DNA of 64,000 nucleotides from JAFGCL01 sp964423835 (GCA_964423835.1 CAYRGJ010000011.1:19213-83212), one strand, 5' to 3'; shown: positions 51,862-62,347, counted from the stretch's first letter. The notes: a model not told the origin generated them from the letters alone. Translations and numbers: made by a program.

Positions 51862-54387
51862 CTAAGGCTGCTGCCGCGCCGCGCGCCTCTTGATCAGCAC
51901 GCCGACGGCCGTCGCCAGGCCGGCCAGCAGGGCCACGCCGGCCGCCGCTCCCACCACGTACACCCAGAGGTGGACCCTGGCCACCGCGCCTTCGACAATG
52001 AAGCCGTCGGGGATGCTGGCCGCTCCCCAGGGGGTGGTCACCGTAACCGTCCTCTCCCCGAGCTCCGCGCCCTTGCCGATGGTGATGCGGGCCATCACCT
52101 CGGCGTCGCTGACCACGTTCAGCTCTTCCAGGATGATCCCGGCTCCGAAGTCGATGTCGGTGGCGCCGGTCAGGTTGGCCCCGATGATGCTTACCGTCAT
52201 CTCTTCACCCTGCCGCCCGCTGCCGGCCTGCAGGCCCCCGACCAGCGGTTCCTTGCCGGCGGTGGTGAAGCCCTTCTCTTCGCCGTAGCTGGTGCCGTCG
52301 CCCGCGGCGCGGGCCTTGTAGTAGAAGGACGTCCCCGAAGCCAGGCCGGACAGGTCGAAGGCGAAGCTGCCGCCGGAGGTCAGGGCTGACCCCGCAGTCT
52401 GGTTGGGATAGGGCCCTCCGGGCGTGGTGCCCCAGACGAAGCCCACGGTGATCGTGCCCGCGCTGCCCAGGGAGGTCAGCTCGCCCTCCAGGTGCGCCGA
52501 GCTGCTGGTGATGCCGGTCGCCTCCCCCGTGCTCACCTGCGGGGGCAATGCCGCAGCCGAGAGCGTGGTGAAGAGCATATCCCCGCCGTAGGAGATTCCG
52601 TCTCCGGCTGCCCGGGCCCGGAAGTGATAGGTGGTGCTGGGGGACAGGCCGGCCAAGTCGAAGCTCGCCGCTCCGGGGCCGGTCATGGCCTGCGGGGTGC
52701 TCACTTGACCATAGGCGGTGTCCGCTCCCCACTCGAAGGCCACCTGCAACGCAGCCGCGGACCCCAGGCTGGCCACGTTGAGCCTGAGGGTAGCCTGGCC
52801 GGAACCGATCCCGTCCGGAGCCAGCGTCTCCACGGAGGGGGCTACCATCCCCGCTTCACCGGTGGTGAAGGCCGTCTCCAGGGAGTAGCTGGACCACAGG
52901 CCCCGGCCGTCCTGGTAGCCCACCCGCCAGTAGTAGCTGGTGGAGTAGGACAGCGCCCCGGCCGGGACCGCTACGCTGGCGGCGGCCGCGGTGGCGCCGC
53001 TGTCCCAGACGGGGGTCACATAGTCTCCAGCCGAGCTTCGCACCTGCCAGCGCGAGGCGGCATGGGCATCGCCGTCGGCATCGGCATAGGCCGAGCCCTG
53101 AAGCGTCGGCGTCACGCTGACCCCGGTGGCGCCTCCAGCCGGCGAGGCATTCACCGGCCGCTCCGGGTAGGCGTTGGCCGAGAGCAGGGCCACGAAGCCG
53201 TCGCCGGTTCCCTGGGCGCCCGGAAGAACGCCTCCGGTGCTGCCAGCGAGGCAGACGCCGCCAGGCCCGGCCGCCGCGCCCCCGGCTCCGCCCAAGACCG
53301 CAGAGGCCGCCACAGCGGAGGCGGCATCATCGGCGCTGCTGCCGAACTGCCTGATCCAGGCCTGATTACCCTCGCCGTCATAGCGGGCGGCGAAAGCGTC
53401 ATCCCCGCCACGCCAAGTCTGCCCGGCTATCTGGCCGGATACTGACCCGGCCACGAACATGGCGCCCTCCCGGGCGGCCAGCGCCCGCACCCGGGCCTCC
53501 GCGGCGATCTCCCGGGTCCAGATCAAGTCGCCGGCGGTAGCGCCGTACTTGTGGAAGGACCCGGAGCTGCCGTCGGCCACGTAGACGCCGCCCGCGTCAG
53601 CGCACACCGGCGAGGCGGTTGAGCCGGCGCTCCAGTCATACTCCCGGGTCCAGAACCAGGTGTTCGAGGCATCGCACCTGCACAGGAAGCGGCTCTCCCC
53701 ATCGGAATCGGAAGGAGGATGCGGCGCACTGCCGGAGACGTACACGCTCGTTTCATACGCGCAGACCCCCCAGCAGGTGTCGGCGGTACCGATCTCGAGA
53801 TCGCGCCACCAGAGCTGCTCGCCGGTGGCATCGTACTTGCTCAGAAAGCCGCTCTCGGACTCGTCATCCCAGGAGAAGGTGTTGCCGGCCAGGTAGATGC
53901 CGGAGGCATCGGCAAATACGGCCCAGCCGTCCGTCCGGAGGATGTCGGTCTCCGGGTATACCGTCCAGGCCCACTGGCCATCGGCGTTATACCGGCGGAT
54001 GAAGCCGCCGCAGAAGTCCCCGGCCGTGGTCTCGGGGTTGCACCAGATGTCCCCCGCCACGTAGACGAAGCCGCCCCAGGCCGAAAGAGAGGTGGCCCGG
54101 TGCAGGAAGTTTTCGCCGTTCACATCGTCCAGGTCCCGGACCCACACCAGGTTTCCCGCGGCGTCGTACTGGCGCAGGTAGTTCTCGTCAGCCTCGTACA
54201 CGGCGCCGGAGTCCACGGCCAGGCAGACCGGCCGGTAGTTACCGGCCTCGAACTGCCGGGTCCACGGGAAGGAGGTGGCGGTCTCTGCGGGCGCCGCAGC
54301 CGGCAGCAGAATGGAGAGGACCAGCGGCGAGGCCACGGCCAGGCAGACAATACAGGTGAAGGCTATGCGGTCGAACAGGCGGGTCAT
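51862..54387 (-). CDS. Large surface-anchored beta protein
   Basis: 841 residues. Signal sequence (LFDRIAFTCIVCLAVASPLV), then a beta-propeller-like region (about 45-410) of repeated W-x-R/YDATG-x-W blades, then fibronectin/Ig-like domains (about 415-735) with GGATGVSVTPTL and SYYWRVGYQDG and two repeats around LSPSTTYHFRARAAGDG. A TIG-like domain (about 735-800, IIGANLTGATDIDFGAG) precedes one transmembrane helix (LWVYVVGAAAGVALLAGLA) and a short basic tail. ATG 54387 is chosen for the GAGGGGGG site; upstream reading lacks one. It would sit outside the membrane and could be glycosylated by the STT3 enzyme. Confidence 0.8.
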   Translation of the reverse strand: MTRLFDRIAFTCIVCLAVASPLVLSILLPAAAPAETATSFPWTRQFEAGNYRPVCLAVDSGAVYEADENYLRQYDAAGNLVWVRDLDDVNGENFLHRATSLSAWGGFVYVAGDIWCNPETTAGDFCGGFIRRYNADGQWAWTVYPETDILRTDGWAVFADASGIYLAGNTFSWDDESESGFLSKYDATGEQLWWRDLEIGTADTCWGVCAYETSVYVSGSAPHPPSDSDGESRFLCRCDASNTWFWTREYDWSAGSTASPVCADAGGVYVADGSSGSFHKYGATAGDLIWTREIAAEARVRALAAREGAMFVAGSVSGQIAGQTWRGGDDAFAARYDGEGNQAWIRQFGSSADDAASAVAASAVLGGAGGAAAGPGGVCLAGSTGGVLPGAQGTGDGFVALLSANAYPERPVNASPAGGATGVSVTPTLQGSAYADADGDAHAASRWQVRSSAGDYVTPVWDSGATAAAASVAVPAGALSYSTSYYWRVGYQDGRGLWSSYSLETAFTTGEAGMVAPSVETLAPDGIGSGQATLRLNVASLGSAAALQVAFEWGADTAYGQVSTPQAMTGPGAASFDLAGLSPSTTYHFRARAAGDGISYGGDMLFTTLSAAALPPQVSTGEATGITSSSAHLEGELTSLGSAGTITVGFVWGTTPGGPYPNQTAGSALTSGGSFAFDLSGLASGTSFYYKARAAGDGTSYGEEKGFTTAGKEPLVGGLQAGSGRQGEEMTVSIIGANLTGATDIDFGAGIILEELNVVSDAEVMARITIGKGAELGERTVTVTTPWGAASIPDGFIVEGAVARVHLWVYVVGAAAGVALLAGLATAVGVLIKRRAARQQP

Positions 54388-54699
54388 GGGTTGCTTGCCC
54401 CCCTCAGCAGATTTTTCCCGACCGGTCCCCGCGGTCTTCCGGAGGTGCGGGCCGGCCTCGTGTACCGGTAGCATACGGGAACCCCCCGCGGAAATCAATG
54501 CCCCGGCGCATGATAATGTGGCGGTATGGGCGGCTTCTGACCGGCACGGCCCGGGGCCGGTAACAAGTACGGACGGGTGACGATCCGCATCACCCGCCCG
54601 CGGAAGGAGAAGATATCGTTAGAGCCCGGGCCCGCGAAGGCCCGGTCACGCTTCAGCCAGCCAAGGGTCCCTGTGCCCGCGGCCGGCGGCTGGAGGCCC

Positions 54700-54879
54700 T
54701 CAGGCCGTCGCCGGGGAATCGCCGGCTTCCCAGCCCTGCAATGCCGTGAGGTTGGCCAGTATGGTCTGGATGGCCTCGGCCTCCGCCTTGCTGGTCGCCT
54801 GCACCTCTTGCTTCAGGCTCGTCAGGTTGGCGATAATGCTCTGGTAGGTGGCCGACTTCTTCAGCTCTTCGGTCTTCAC
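54700..54879 (-). CDS. Small coiled-coil protein, 59 aa
   Basis: Starts at GTG with AAGGAGGACGAA upstream. It contains two related helical units: IIANLTSLKQEVQATS and ILANLTALQGWEAGD, consistent with internal duplication. It lies between large surface-protein genes. Function unknown. Confidence 0.55.
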   Translation of the reverse strand: MKTEELKKSATYQSIIANLTSLKQEVQATSKAEAEAIQTILANLTALQGWEAGDSPATA

Positions 54880-56326
54880 TTCGTCCTCCTTGTTCCCTTC
54901 CGGTCCGTCTTCGCTTCTTCAGCAGGCCTTTGCTTGTCCGGCCACATCATCGCACAGGAGCCTCTCGAGGGGTATACTCTCCGGTACGTAATTACCCTTG
55001 CCACAAGTCCGTATTTGCCTCACGCTCAGCTACTTACACGGCCTGCAAATACTCAGCGCGGGTCTGAAATTGGGCTTTGATCAGCGCTTGCCGTGGCTCA
55101 AAGTTTCAGCGCCAACCTGAAATTGGGGGGCAGTGTGAACACCGACGGTCCGATCGGAGCATCCGGTCCATGCCGGGGTTTCTCAGAAGCCAGGACCGGT
55201 AGATGGGTCTGCGCCAAAGAAATGACATACAACTGAAGAGAGCCCGTTTGGGCGGGCTCTCTTCGTTCAGAAGGGGGGGTACCCTTGTTGAAGCTTGCAG
55301 TGTTTATATTAGTCCCGGCGCCCGGCCCCGGGTATCCGGTCAGCCACGTAGATTCGTTGGTGGAAGTACGTATCGCGGCGCCCATCCGGGACTAGGCCAG
55401 CGACACCACCAGATGGCCTCCGGGGATGATGGGGACGGATGGTCCAGGTCCTGGGCGGCGGGACATGACACGGCCAGCATGCGGTTATCCGGCTGCTGGA
55501 GTTGGTGCCGGGCGTGTGGATGCCTGGGGCCCCATCGAACCGGGCGGCAACCGGCGAGCAGAAGCAGCTCAGCCGCGGCGCCAATCCGGCGCCGGGCTCG
55601 ATCCGGCCTCCGGCCTGGTCGCCGCATATGCTGCGAGTGATAATCGTTCCCCGCCTCCCGCCTGGTCGCCCCATATCGCGGCCGGCTGCGAATGCAGCGC
55701 AACTCGGTTTTCGCCCTGGCGAATCGGCGCACACCGGCACCTTACTCAGCCTGTGCGGCGCCACCCTGCGGGCCTACTTGACCTTTGCGCGTCACTTTAC
55801 TGTAACGCGCACGCCAGTATTTGACACGATTCCCCTCGTGCGTCCGGTTCACTTATTATCCGATCCAGTCGTATACTGATCCACGATGCAGTGCTTCAGG
55901 CGGCGGGAGTCGTTTTCCAGACAGCACCCGTCGTATGGACCCAGCCGACCGCAGGCAACCGACATCCCTTGACCCATTCCCCGGTGAGTAGTAGTATGCC
56001 GGAGAACTCGGGCCGAGGAAAATCGGGGCCGAGAGACGCTGGCGAGGAAACTCCGGCCGATCAAATGAGGCCGGGAAATTGGCTCGGGGCCAGCACATAC
56101 AGACTGGTAACGCTCGCACCGGGACGAGCCCGAGGGGAGGAGAGGGTCCGGTCAGGGATCCGGAGGGCGGCGGCGGTCGGGGCTCGCGCCCACGTGCCGT
56201 GGGACGTGGCTCTGTGGTACTGAAAGGGATTGCCCCACCGGCCGCAGAATCTGCACCAGTAGACAATAGCTGAGACTGACGGAGCTTCCCAGGACACGCC
56301 TCTTCAACACCGCGGTCCTTCCCCGG
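54880..56326. other. Gene-poor 1.4-kb stretch
   Basis: No reading frame here has a convincing ribosome binding site, codon pattern or family motif. It holds a 12-base perfect hairpin at 55235-55264 (stem GAAGAGAGCCCG with loop TTTGGG), a short direct repeat CTGAAATTGGG at about 55060 and 55111, and another hairpin near 55786-55810. It may be a degraded region or carry RNA features I cannot identify. Confidence 0.5.
55235..55264. terminator. 12-bp perfect hairpin
   Basis: GAAGAGAGCCCG (55235-55246) pairs exactly with CGGGCTCTCTTC (55253-55264) across a TTTGGG loop. No T-run follows on either strand, so it may be a structured RNA element rather than a terminator. Confidence 0.35.
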
Positions 56327-58171
56327 GTGCGGGATCCGCGCATGTATGCGCTCTGCGGGGTGGAGTCCGGGATAGTAGCCGCCGCCGTCATCGTGGCCTT
56401 CCTGCTGCGCTTCCCGGCGGAGAGCACGGCCGACAACCTGTCCCAGTACTGGTGGGTGATCCCCCTCAGCGCGGTGCTGCGCATCCTCTGCTTCTGGGCC
56501 TTCGGAATGTACAGCTGGGTGTGGTACTACCTGGGCGTGCGCGAGGTGCTGCAGATCGCCTCCGCCGTGACCCTGGGCTCCATCGCGGTGGGAGCCATCG
56601 CCCTGGCGGTCACCGGCTTCGACTTCCCGGAGACGCTGCTCCTGGTGGAATGGCTGACGGTGATGGCCGGGGTGGGCGGAGAGCGCCTCTTCATCCGGGT
56701 GTACCGCGAGTATGCCGCCCGGCTGCAGTCCCCGGCCCGCAGCGACCTGAAGAAGCGCCTGCTTATCGCCGGCGCCGGTGATGCCGCCCTGGCCATCAGC
56801 CAGGAGATTGGCCGCCGCCCTTCACTAGGCTATGAGCTGGTGGGATACGCCGACGACGATGTCCGCAAGATGGGCCAGAAGGTCCACGGCGTGTCCGTGC
56901 TGGGCGGCCTCGGCAGCATATCCGAGCTGGCCGGCCGGCACAGGCTGGATGAGGTCATCATCGCCATCCCCTCGGCCTCGGCGGAGCTGATGCGGCGGAT
57001 CGTGGCCCAGTGCCAGGAGGCCGGGGTGAAGTACCGCACCCTGCCCGCGCTGCGCCACATCATCGGCGGGAGCGTTACCTTCAGCCGCATCCGGGAGGTG
57101 GAGGTGGAGGACCTGCTGCGGCGGGAGCCCTACCAGCCGGACCTCAATGGGATGGCCTCCTACATCAGGGGGAGCCGGGTCCTGGTCACCGGGGCCGCCG
57201 GCTCCATCGGCTCCGAGCTCTGCCGCCAGATAGCCGAGCTGGCCCCCTCCAACCTCATCATGCTCGACATCGGGGAGAACGGCCTCTACGAGACAGACAT
57301 GGAGATGCGCCTCCGGCACCCGGATCTCCCCATGGAGACCGTCATCGGCAACGTCCGCAGCCCTGACAAGGCCGAGGCCATGATGCGACTGCACCGTCCC
57401 AATGTGGTCTTCCACGCCGCCGCCCACAAGCACGTGCCCATGATGGAGATCAACCCCGACGAGGCGGTGCTTAACAACATCGTGGGCACCCGGATCTGGC
57501 TGGAGGCCGCGGACCGCCACGGCGTGGAGCGGTTCGTCTTCGTCTCCACGGACAAAGCCGTCAACCCCACCAGCGTCATGGGGGCCAGCAAGAGGGTGGC
57601 CGGCATGATGGTCCAGTGCCAGAGCCAGAAAAGCCGCACCCGCTTCATGGTGGTCCGCTTCGGCAACGTCCTGGGCAGCAACGGCAGCGTGGTGCCCCTC
57701 TTCAGAAAGCAGATCGCCAGCGGGGGCCCGGTAACCGTGACCCACCCCGACATGGTACGATACTTCATGACCATCGGCGAAGCGGCCCGCCTCATCATCC
57801 AGGCCGGGGCCCTGGGCAACGGTGGCGAGGTCTTCGTCCTGGACATGGGGCAGCCGGTCAAGATCGTGGACCTAGCCCGGGACATGATCAAGCTGTCGGG
57901 GCTGCGGGAGGGCGAGGACATCAAGATCGAATTCGTAGGCGTCCGGCCCGGTGAGAAGCTCTACGAAGAGACGCTGACCCACATGGAGGGTACCACGGCC
58001 ACCCACTTCGAGAAGATATTCCAGGCCAAGCTGGACGACTGCCAGCCGGACGCCCTGCGCCGCGGCGTGAAGGACCTGGAGAGGCTGGCCCGTGACCGCG
58101 ATACCGAGGGCATCAGGCGCAAGCTGCAGGAGCTGGTGCCCAGCTACCGGCCCAACGGACACCAGCCTTGA
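56327..58171 (+). CDS. CapD/WbpM-type nucleotide-sugar 4,6-dehydratase
   Basis: 614 residues. Four N-terminal membrane helices (about 8-110) are followed by a first Rossmann region (RLLIAGAGDAALAISQEIGR) and then the catalytic SDR domain with VLVTGAAGSIGSELCRQIAE, HKHVPMMEINPDEAVLNNIV and FVSTDKAVNPTSVMGASKRV. This matches PglF/WbpM/CapD enzymes that act on UDP-GlcNAc, the product of the glmMUS pathway, making the precursor of diacetamido sugars. The GTG at 56327 is the earliest clear start after an in-frame stop; N-terminal residues are uncertain. It couples to the VanZ-like gene by TTGA overlap. Confidence 0.92.
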   Translation: MRDPRMYALCGVESGIVAAAVIVAFLLRFPAESTADNLSQYWWVIPLSAVLRILCFWAFGMYSWVWYYLGVREVLQIASAVTLGSIAVGAIALAVTGFDFPETLLLVEWLTVMAGVGGERLFIRVYREYAARLQSPARSDLKKRLLIAGAGDAALAISQEIGRRPSLGYELVGYADDDVRKMGQKVHGVSVLGGLGSISELAGRHRLDEVIIAIPSASAELMRRIVAQCQEAGVKYRTLPALRHIIGGSVTFSRIREVEVEDLLRREPYQPDLNGMASYIRGSRVLVTGAAGSIGSELCRQIAELAPSNLIMLDIGENGLYETDMEMRLRHPDLPMETVIGNVRSPDKAEAMMRLHRPNVVFHAAAHKHVPMMEINPDEAVLNNIVGTRIWLEAADRHGVERFVFVSTDKAVNPTSVMGASKRVAGMMVQCQSQKSRTRFMVVRFGNVLGSNGSVVPLFRKQIASGGPVTVTHPDMVRYFMTIGEAARLIIQAGALGNGGEVFVLDMGQPVKIVDLARDMIKLSGLREGEDIKIEFVGVRPGEKLYEETLTHMEGTTATHFEKIFQAKLDDCQPDALRRGVKDLERLARDRDTEGIRRKLQELVPSYRPNGHQP

Positions 58172-58608
58172 AGAAGGCGCTTACCATCCTCTCCTGGGCG
58201 CTGGTGCTGGGCTGGGCCGCCGGCATCTTCTACCTCTCCTGCCAGGAGGAGCCGGAGGTACCCGAGGCGGGCAAGATCTTCCCCGACTGGGTCAACCACG
58301 GAGCTTCCTACGGCCTGCTGGCCCTGCTCACCTTCATCGCCATCCAGCGGACGCGTCGCACGTCATTCGCCCCCACGCTGGCGGCCGTCGTGGGCTGGTG
58401 CCTGCTCTTCGGCATAGCCATGGAGTTCGCCCAGAAGTACCTGACAGATACGAGGCACTTCGACCTGTGGGACTGGCTGGCGGACGGCGTGGGCGCGGCG
58501 CTGGCCTGCGTGGCCATGCTGGCCCTGAGCAAAGCCGGGGATGCCGGGCAACGGCTCTACGCCCTGATCACCGAGGGCCCGCCTGAAGGCGGCAACCCCC
58601 TCGCGTAA
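58168..58608 (+). CDS. VanZ-like membrane protein
   Basis: 146 residues with four hydrophobic helices and the VanZ pattern: FPDWVNHGASYGLLALLTF, GIAMEFAQKYLTDTRHFDLW, DWLADGVGAAL. VanZ-like proteins occur with cell-envelope and polysaccharide genes; no catalytic role is known. Starts at TTG overlapping the dehydratase stop. Confidence 0.82.
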   Translation: MKKALTILSWALVLGWAAGIFYLSCQEEPEVPEAGKIFPDWVNHGASYGLLALLTFIAIQRTRRTSFAPTLAAVVGWCLLFGIAMEFAQKYLTDTRHFDLWDWLADGVGAALACVAMLALSKAGDAGQRLYALITEGPPEGGNPLA

Positions 58609-58645
58609 TCTACCGGGTTGTCATCCAACGGCGGCGCAAGACCCC

Positions 58646-61600
58646 CTACGTCTTGCCGTCGCCTTTTGACTCCGGCTTGCCCGGTGCTGCAGGGCGCTTC
58701 CTGTTGGCCTCCATCCTCAGGCGCGCTGCCTCAGCGAAGCCGCTCCTGGAGGGCTTGGCCGGGGGCTCCGGCGGCGCCTCGTCCGGAGCGTTGTCCTCGG
58801 CATCAGCCCCGGGGGCACCGCCATGCGGACGGGCTTCCGTCTTCTTCCAGGCCATGCGCTCCAGATAGCCCATCACCCTGGGAGATACGTCGGGCTTCGC
58901 TGCATGGCCAGCCGCGGCCTCATGCCCGGGCCCGGCAGCCACCGGCACATTGGCCGGCTGGGGTGCCTTGTCATGGGACACGATTCGGGCGGATGCGGGC
59001 ACTGATTCCGCTGCCACCGGTGCAGGACCGGCCTCTTTATCTTCTACGTCTTCGTCTGCAGCCGAATCGTCGGCTTCCTCATCGGACCCCACGCCATTAA
59101 GGCCCTGGTCACGGCCCAGCTCGGCCAGCCTCCACTTCAGGGCGGATACAGCGTCCAGGGCCGGCTCCTGGACCGGCGATCCCTTCGGCCCGGCCGCCAC
59201 CAAAGGCTCGGCGGCATACGCCATCTCCCCAGCGGCTTCGGCCTCCTGCGCCTCTGGCACCCGGGCCACGGCCGGCTGCAACGTGGCCGCAGGTACAGGT
59301 GAAGGGGCAGGTTCCGGCTTTGTCACAGTTTCCACCGTGGTCACCGGCTGGCTGGCGGCGGCCGGTTCAATAACGGGCACCGGCTCGACCGCAGAAGCGG
59401 GCTCTGCGGCGGCCACAGGTGACGCGGCCGCGGCTTCTGCCGCCGGAATAGGTTCAGGCTCAACGCCATGCTCCGAGGGAGCTACCGCTGCAGGTGCGGG
59501 AACGACCTCAGCAGGGGCCGGCTCGGCTTCCACTCTGGCCTCCGGAGCCGCTTGTTCCGGCGCAGGCTCCAGTGCCCTCTCGGCGACGGCTTCAGCTGCG
59601 GCCAAAGGTTCCGGCACCAGCCCGTCTTCAGCAGCTGCAGTCTCGGCCTGCAGCGCAGGCTCTGCCGCCGGCGTGAGTCCCGGCGCGGGGTTTTCGGCCG
59701 CAGCAGCCTTACCATCGGTCTCCGACTCAATCGCTAACGGGGCTCGAGCCGGATGGACCGGTTCAGCGGGCAGTACCGCCTCGGGCTCCAGGTCGGCTTT
59801 GCGCCCGCGCTTCTCGTCCCGCTCCGGCTCCTCCTCACTGGCCTCGGGCGCCTCGCCGGCCTTCCGGCCGCGCCTCTTCAACAGGACGTACAGGCCGGCT
59901 GCCAGTCCGCCAGCGCCCACGACACCGACAATAACCAAGATGATCCACAGCATGCCCCCGGACTTTTCAGCCGGCGCCGGTGCTGGCACCGGAGCCGGGG
60001 CCGCCTCCACGGCGAAACCCGAGTACAGCCGGCCGACGCCGTCCGAGCCGGCCACCTCGACGGTCCGGGCGCAGGCCACAGCGTTCTCGCCAACCGTAAT
60101 GTCGACATCAATCCGATATGGAGAAACGACGGTGAAGTTGTCAACGGTGACGCCCTCGCCGAAGGAGACGGCAGTTGTCTGCTTAAGGTTGCCGCCATTG
60201 ATCGTGGCCTTCAGGGCTTGCCCTGCTCCGGCCATCGCTGGACTCACGGAGACAACCGTCCCGACAACAGGCTCCCGGTAGTGCAGGATAGCGCCTCCGT
60301 CACCTACGGCAAAAACATCCGTGGCGGAGGCGCCCCAGAGATCGTTGACTTTTCTTCCTGGGGCAGCACTCGTCCCGGACCAGTCAGAACCGTCATAGTG
60401 AAGGACTGCGGTGCCGCCGGCGGCGTACACGTCCGAGGCAGAGCTACCCCAAACGCTCGACAGATAGTTGGTGACACCGCCTGTCATCGGCACCCAAGCC
60501 CCGCCATCATAGTGGAGGATGGTGCGGATGCCCACGGCGAACACATCATCTTCCGACGTGCCCCAGACCCCAAGCAACCATCCAGTCGAGCTGCTCCTGG
60601 CGTTCCACGCAATGCCATCGTAGTGTAGAATGCTGCCCCCATTGCCCACGGCGTAGACGCTGGTTCCCGAGATCCCCCAGATGTCGATCAGTGTGAAGCT
60701 AGTTACGCGGCTCATCGCCGTCCAGCTGCCACCGTCGTAGTGAAGGATCGTGCCCACCTCGCCTACCGCAAAAACGTCCGTGCCGGAACTCCCCCAGACG
60801 CCGTACAGCACTGCGGTCGTCCCGCTGCTCAATGCGGCCCACGTAATGCCGTCATAGTGCAGGATGGTGCCTGAGTTCCCCACCGCAAACACGTCCGTGC
60901 CCGACATGCCCCAGACGCCACGAAGCGTCGCGGTTGTACCGCTCTCCATGGCCTCCCAGGCCCGGCCGTCGTGGTGCAGAATGGTGCCACCATCGCCCAC
61001 GGCGAAGACATCCTTGCCTGAGCTGCCCCAAACCCCATTCAGATTCCCAATGACCCCGATGCTCACAGCGCTCCAGGCCGCGCCATCACCCCGCAGCAAG
61101 GTGCCACCGATACCGACCGCCATGAGGCCGTTTGTCCGGGCGCCCCAGATGCCCCGCAGCCCGTTGGCCGTGCCACTGGCCACGCAGGACCAGGCCACGC
61201 CGTTGTAGTGGAGGATCGTGCCGGCGTCGCCCACGGCGTACACGTCGGTGCCCGACCGGCCCCAAACGCCGTACAGCGCGGTGGTGGACCCGCTGGTCAT
61301 GGGCACCCAGACAGCGCCGTCATAGTGCAGGATGGTGCCATTGTCGCCCACCGTGAAGACGTCCCTGTTTGAGGTACCCCAGACATCCCACAGCGTCAGG
61401 CTACCGGCCACCGTGCTGCACGACACGCCGTCGAAGTCATAGTGCATGATGGTGCTATTCTCCCCCACCGCGAACATATCCGTGGACGACCTGCCCCATA
61501 CTCCCCATAGGCCGCTGGTGGTGCACCCAGTGACTGTGGTCCAGGCCTGCCCGTCGTAGCGGACTACCAGCCCATCCTTCCCCACGGCGTATACGTTGTC

Positions 61601-62347
61601 CCGGGATGTGCCCCAGACGTCGTGCAGTTCCTTCCCAGGCCCCTCGCAAGACCAGGCCGAGCCATCGTAGTGCAGGATCCCGGAGCTTCCGGCGGCGAAG
61701 ACATCCACCGAAGAGCTGGCCCATACCCCGTACAGGTGGCTCCCGGTCGCGCTATTCATGGGCACCCAGGACTGGCCGTTGTAGTGCAGGATGGTGCCGG
61801 CCATCCCCACGGCAAAGACGTCATCAGCCGATCTCCCCGAGATGGCCCGTAGCTCGTTGCCCTGGGGCAAGGGGTTCTGCCAGACCCACCCGTCGTCACT
61901 GACGACTGAGGTGGTTGATATGGCGTAGGCGGGGCTATGGCCGGACACGGAGTTGCTGTCCACGACCGTGATGGCGACTCCCCTGGAGGGCACCGTATCC
62001 ACGGCATGGATCCTGATCGTCCCTCCGGAAATCACGCCACTCCCATCCCCCGCTTCTCCGAAAACGCCGTCGTTATTGCTGTCGAAGACCATGGTGGGCG
62101 AGTTGGAGGATATCGTCACCGTCATGGAGTTGTCAGTTATGGGTTCAAGCCTCATGCCCCGCGCGGCGATGTCTACCACGAACGGCACACCGATGGCCTG
62201 CTCGTACGAAGAGGACGTCACCAGGTAGTGGGAGATCTCCTGCGCCACGGACAGTCCCGCGCCGGTGGCCATGGCACTGGCCAGCAGAACGCTCAAAGCG
62301 AGCACCAGACCCAAGGGCCTCACCCAACTCGTCTTCATAGTCTTCAA
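58646..62347 (-). CDS. Giant propeller-repeat surface protein with long Ala/Glu/Pro cytosolic tail
   Basis: 1233 residues. A signal-like N-terminus (VLALSVLLASAMATGAGLSV) is followed by about 14 repeats of roughly 40 residues with the pattern VWGSSGTDVFAVGDGGTIL, HYDG (about 155-720), probably one or more beta-propellers. A TIG-like domain (about 725-795) and a transmembrane helix (MLWIILVIVGVVGAGGLAAG) follow. The last about 410 residues are charged, Ala/Glu/Pro-rich, with repeated AEP units, and would be cytosolic. The length compares to no typical family; the tail may be disordered. The start is the ATG at 62347. Confidence 0.75.
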   Translation of the reverse strand: MKTMKTSWVRPLGLVLALSVLLASAMATGAGLSVAQEISHYLVTSSSYEQAIGVPFVVDIAARGMRLEPITDNSMTVTISSNSPTMVFDSNNDGVFGEAGDGSGVISGGTIRIHAVDTVPSRGVAITVVDSNSVSGHSPAYAISTTSVVSDDGWVWQNPLPQGNELRAISGRSADDVFAVGMAGTILHYNGQSWVPMNSATGSHLYGVWASSSVDVFAAGSSGILHYDGSAWSCEGPGKELHDVWGTSRDNVYAVGKDGLVVRYDGQAWTTVTGCTTSGLWGVWGRSSTDMFAVGENSTIMHYDFDGVSCSTVAGSLTLWDVWGTSNRDVFTVGDNGTILHYDGAVWVPMTSGSTTALYGVWGRSGTDVYAVGDAGTILHYNGVAWSCVASGTANGLRGIWGARTNGLMAVGIGGTLLRGDGAAWSAVSIGVIGNLNGVWGSSGKDVFAVGDGGTILHHDGRAWEAMESGTTATLRGVWGMSGTDVFAVGNSGTILHYDGITWAALSSGTTAVLYGVWGSSGTDVFAVGEVGTILHYDGGSWTAMSRVTSFTLIDIWGISGTSVYAVGNGGSILHYDGIAWNARSSSTGWLLGVWGTSEDDVFAVGIRTILHYDGGAWVPMTGGVTNYLSSVWGSSASDVYAAGGTAVLHYDGSDWSGTSAAPGRKVNDLWGASATDVFAVGDGGAILHYREPVVGTVVSVSPAMAGAGQALKATINGGNLKQTTAVSFGEGVTVDNFTVVSPYRIDVDITVGENAVACARTVEVAGSDGVGRLYSGFAVEAAPAPVPAPAPAEKSGGMLWIILVIVGVVGAGGLAAGLYVLLKRRGRKAGEAPEASEEEPERDEKRGRKADLEPEAVLPAEPVHPARAPLAIESETDGKAAAAENPAPGLTPAAEPALQAETAAAEDGLVPEPLAAAEAVAERALEPAPEQAAPEARVEAEPAPAEVVPAPAAVAPSEHGVEPEPIPAAEAAAASPVAAAEPASAVEPVPVIEPAAASQPVTTVETVTKPEPAPSPVPAATLQPAVARVPEAQEAEAAGEMAYAAEPLVAAGPKGSPVQEPALDAVSALKWRLAELGRDQGLNGVGSDEEADDSAADEDVEDKEAGPAPVAAESVPASARIVSHDKAPQPANVPVAAGPGHEAAAGHAAKPDVSPRVMGYLERMAWKKTEARPHGGAPGADAEDNAPDEAPPEPPAKPSRSGFAEAARLRMEANRKRPAAPGKPESKGDGKT

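Noticed and set aside
55309..55764. 151-codon leftward reading in the gene-poor region
   Set aside because: No ribosome binding site, no domain-like pattern, and irregular composition rich in Pro, Arg, Cys.
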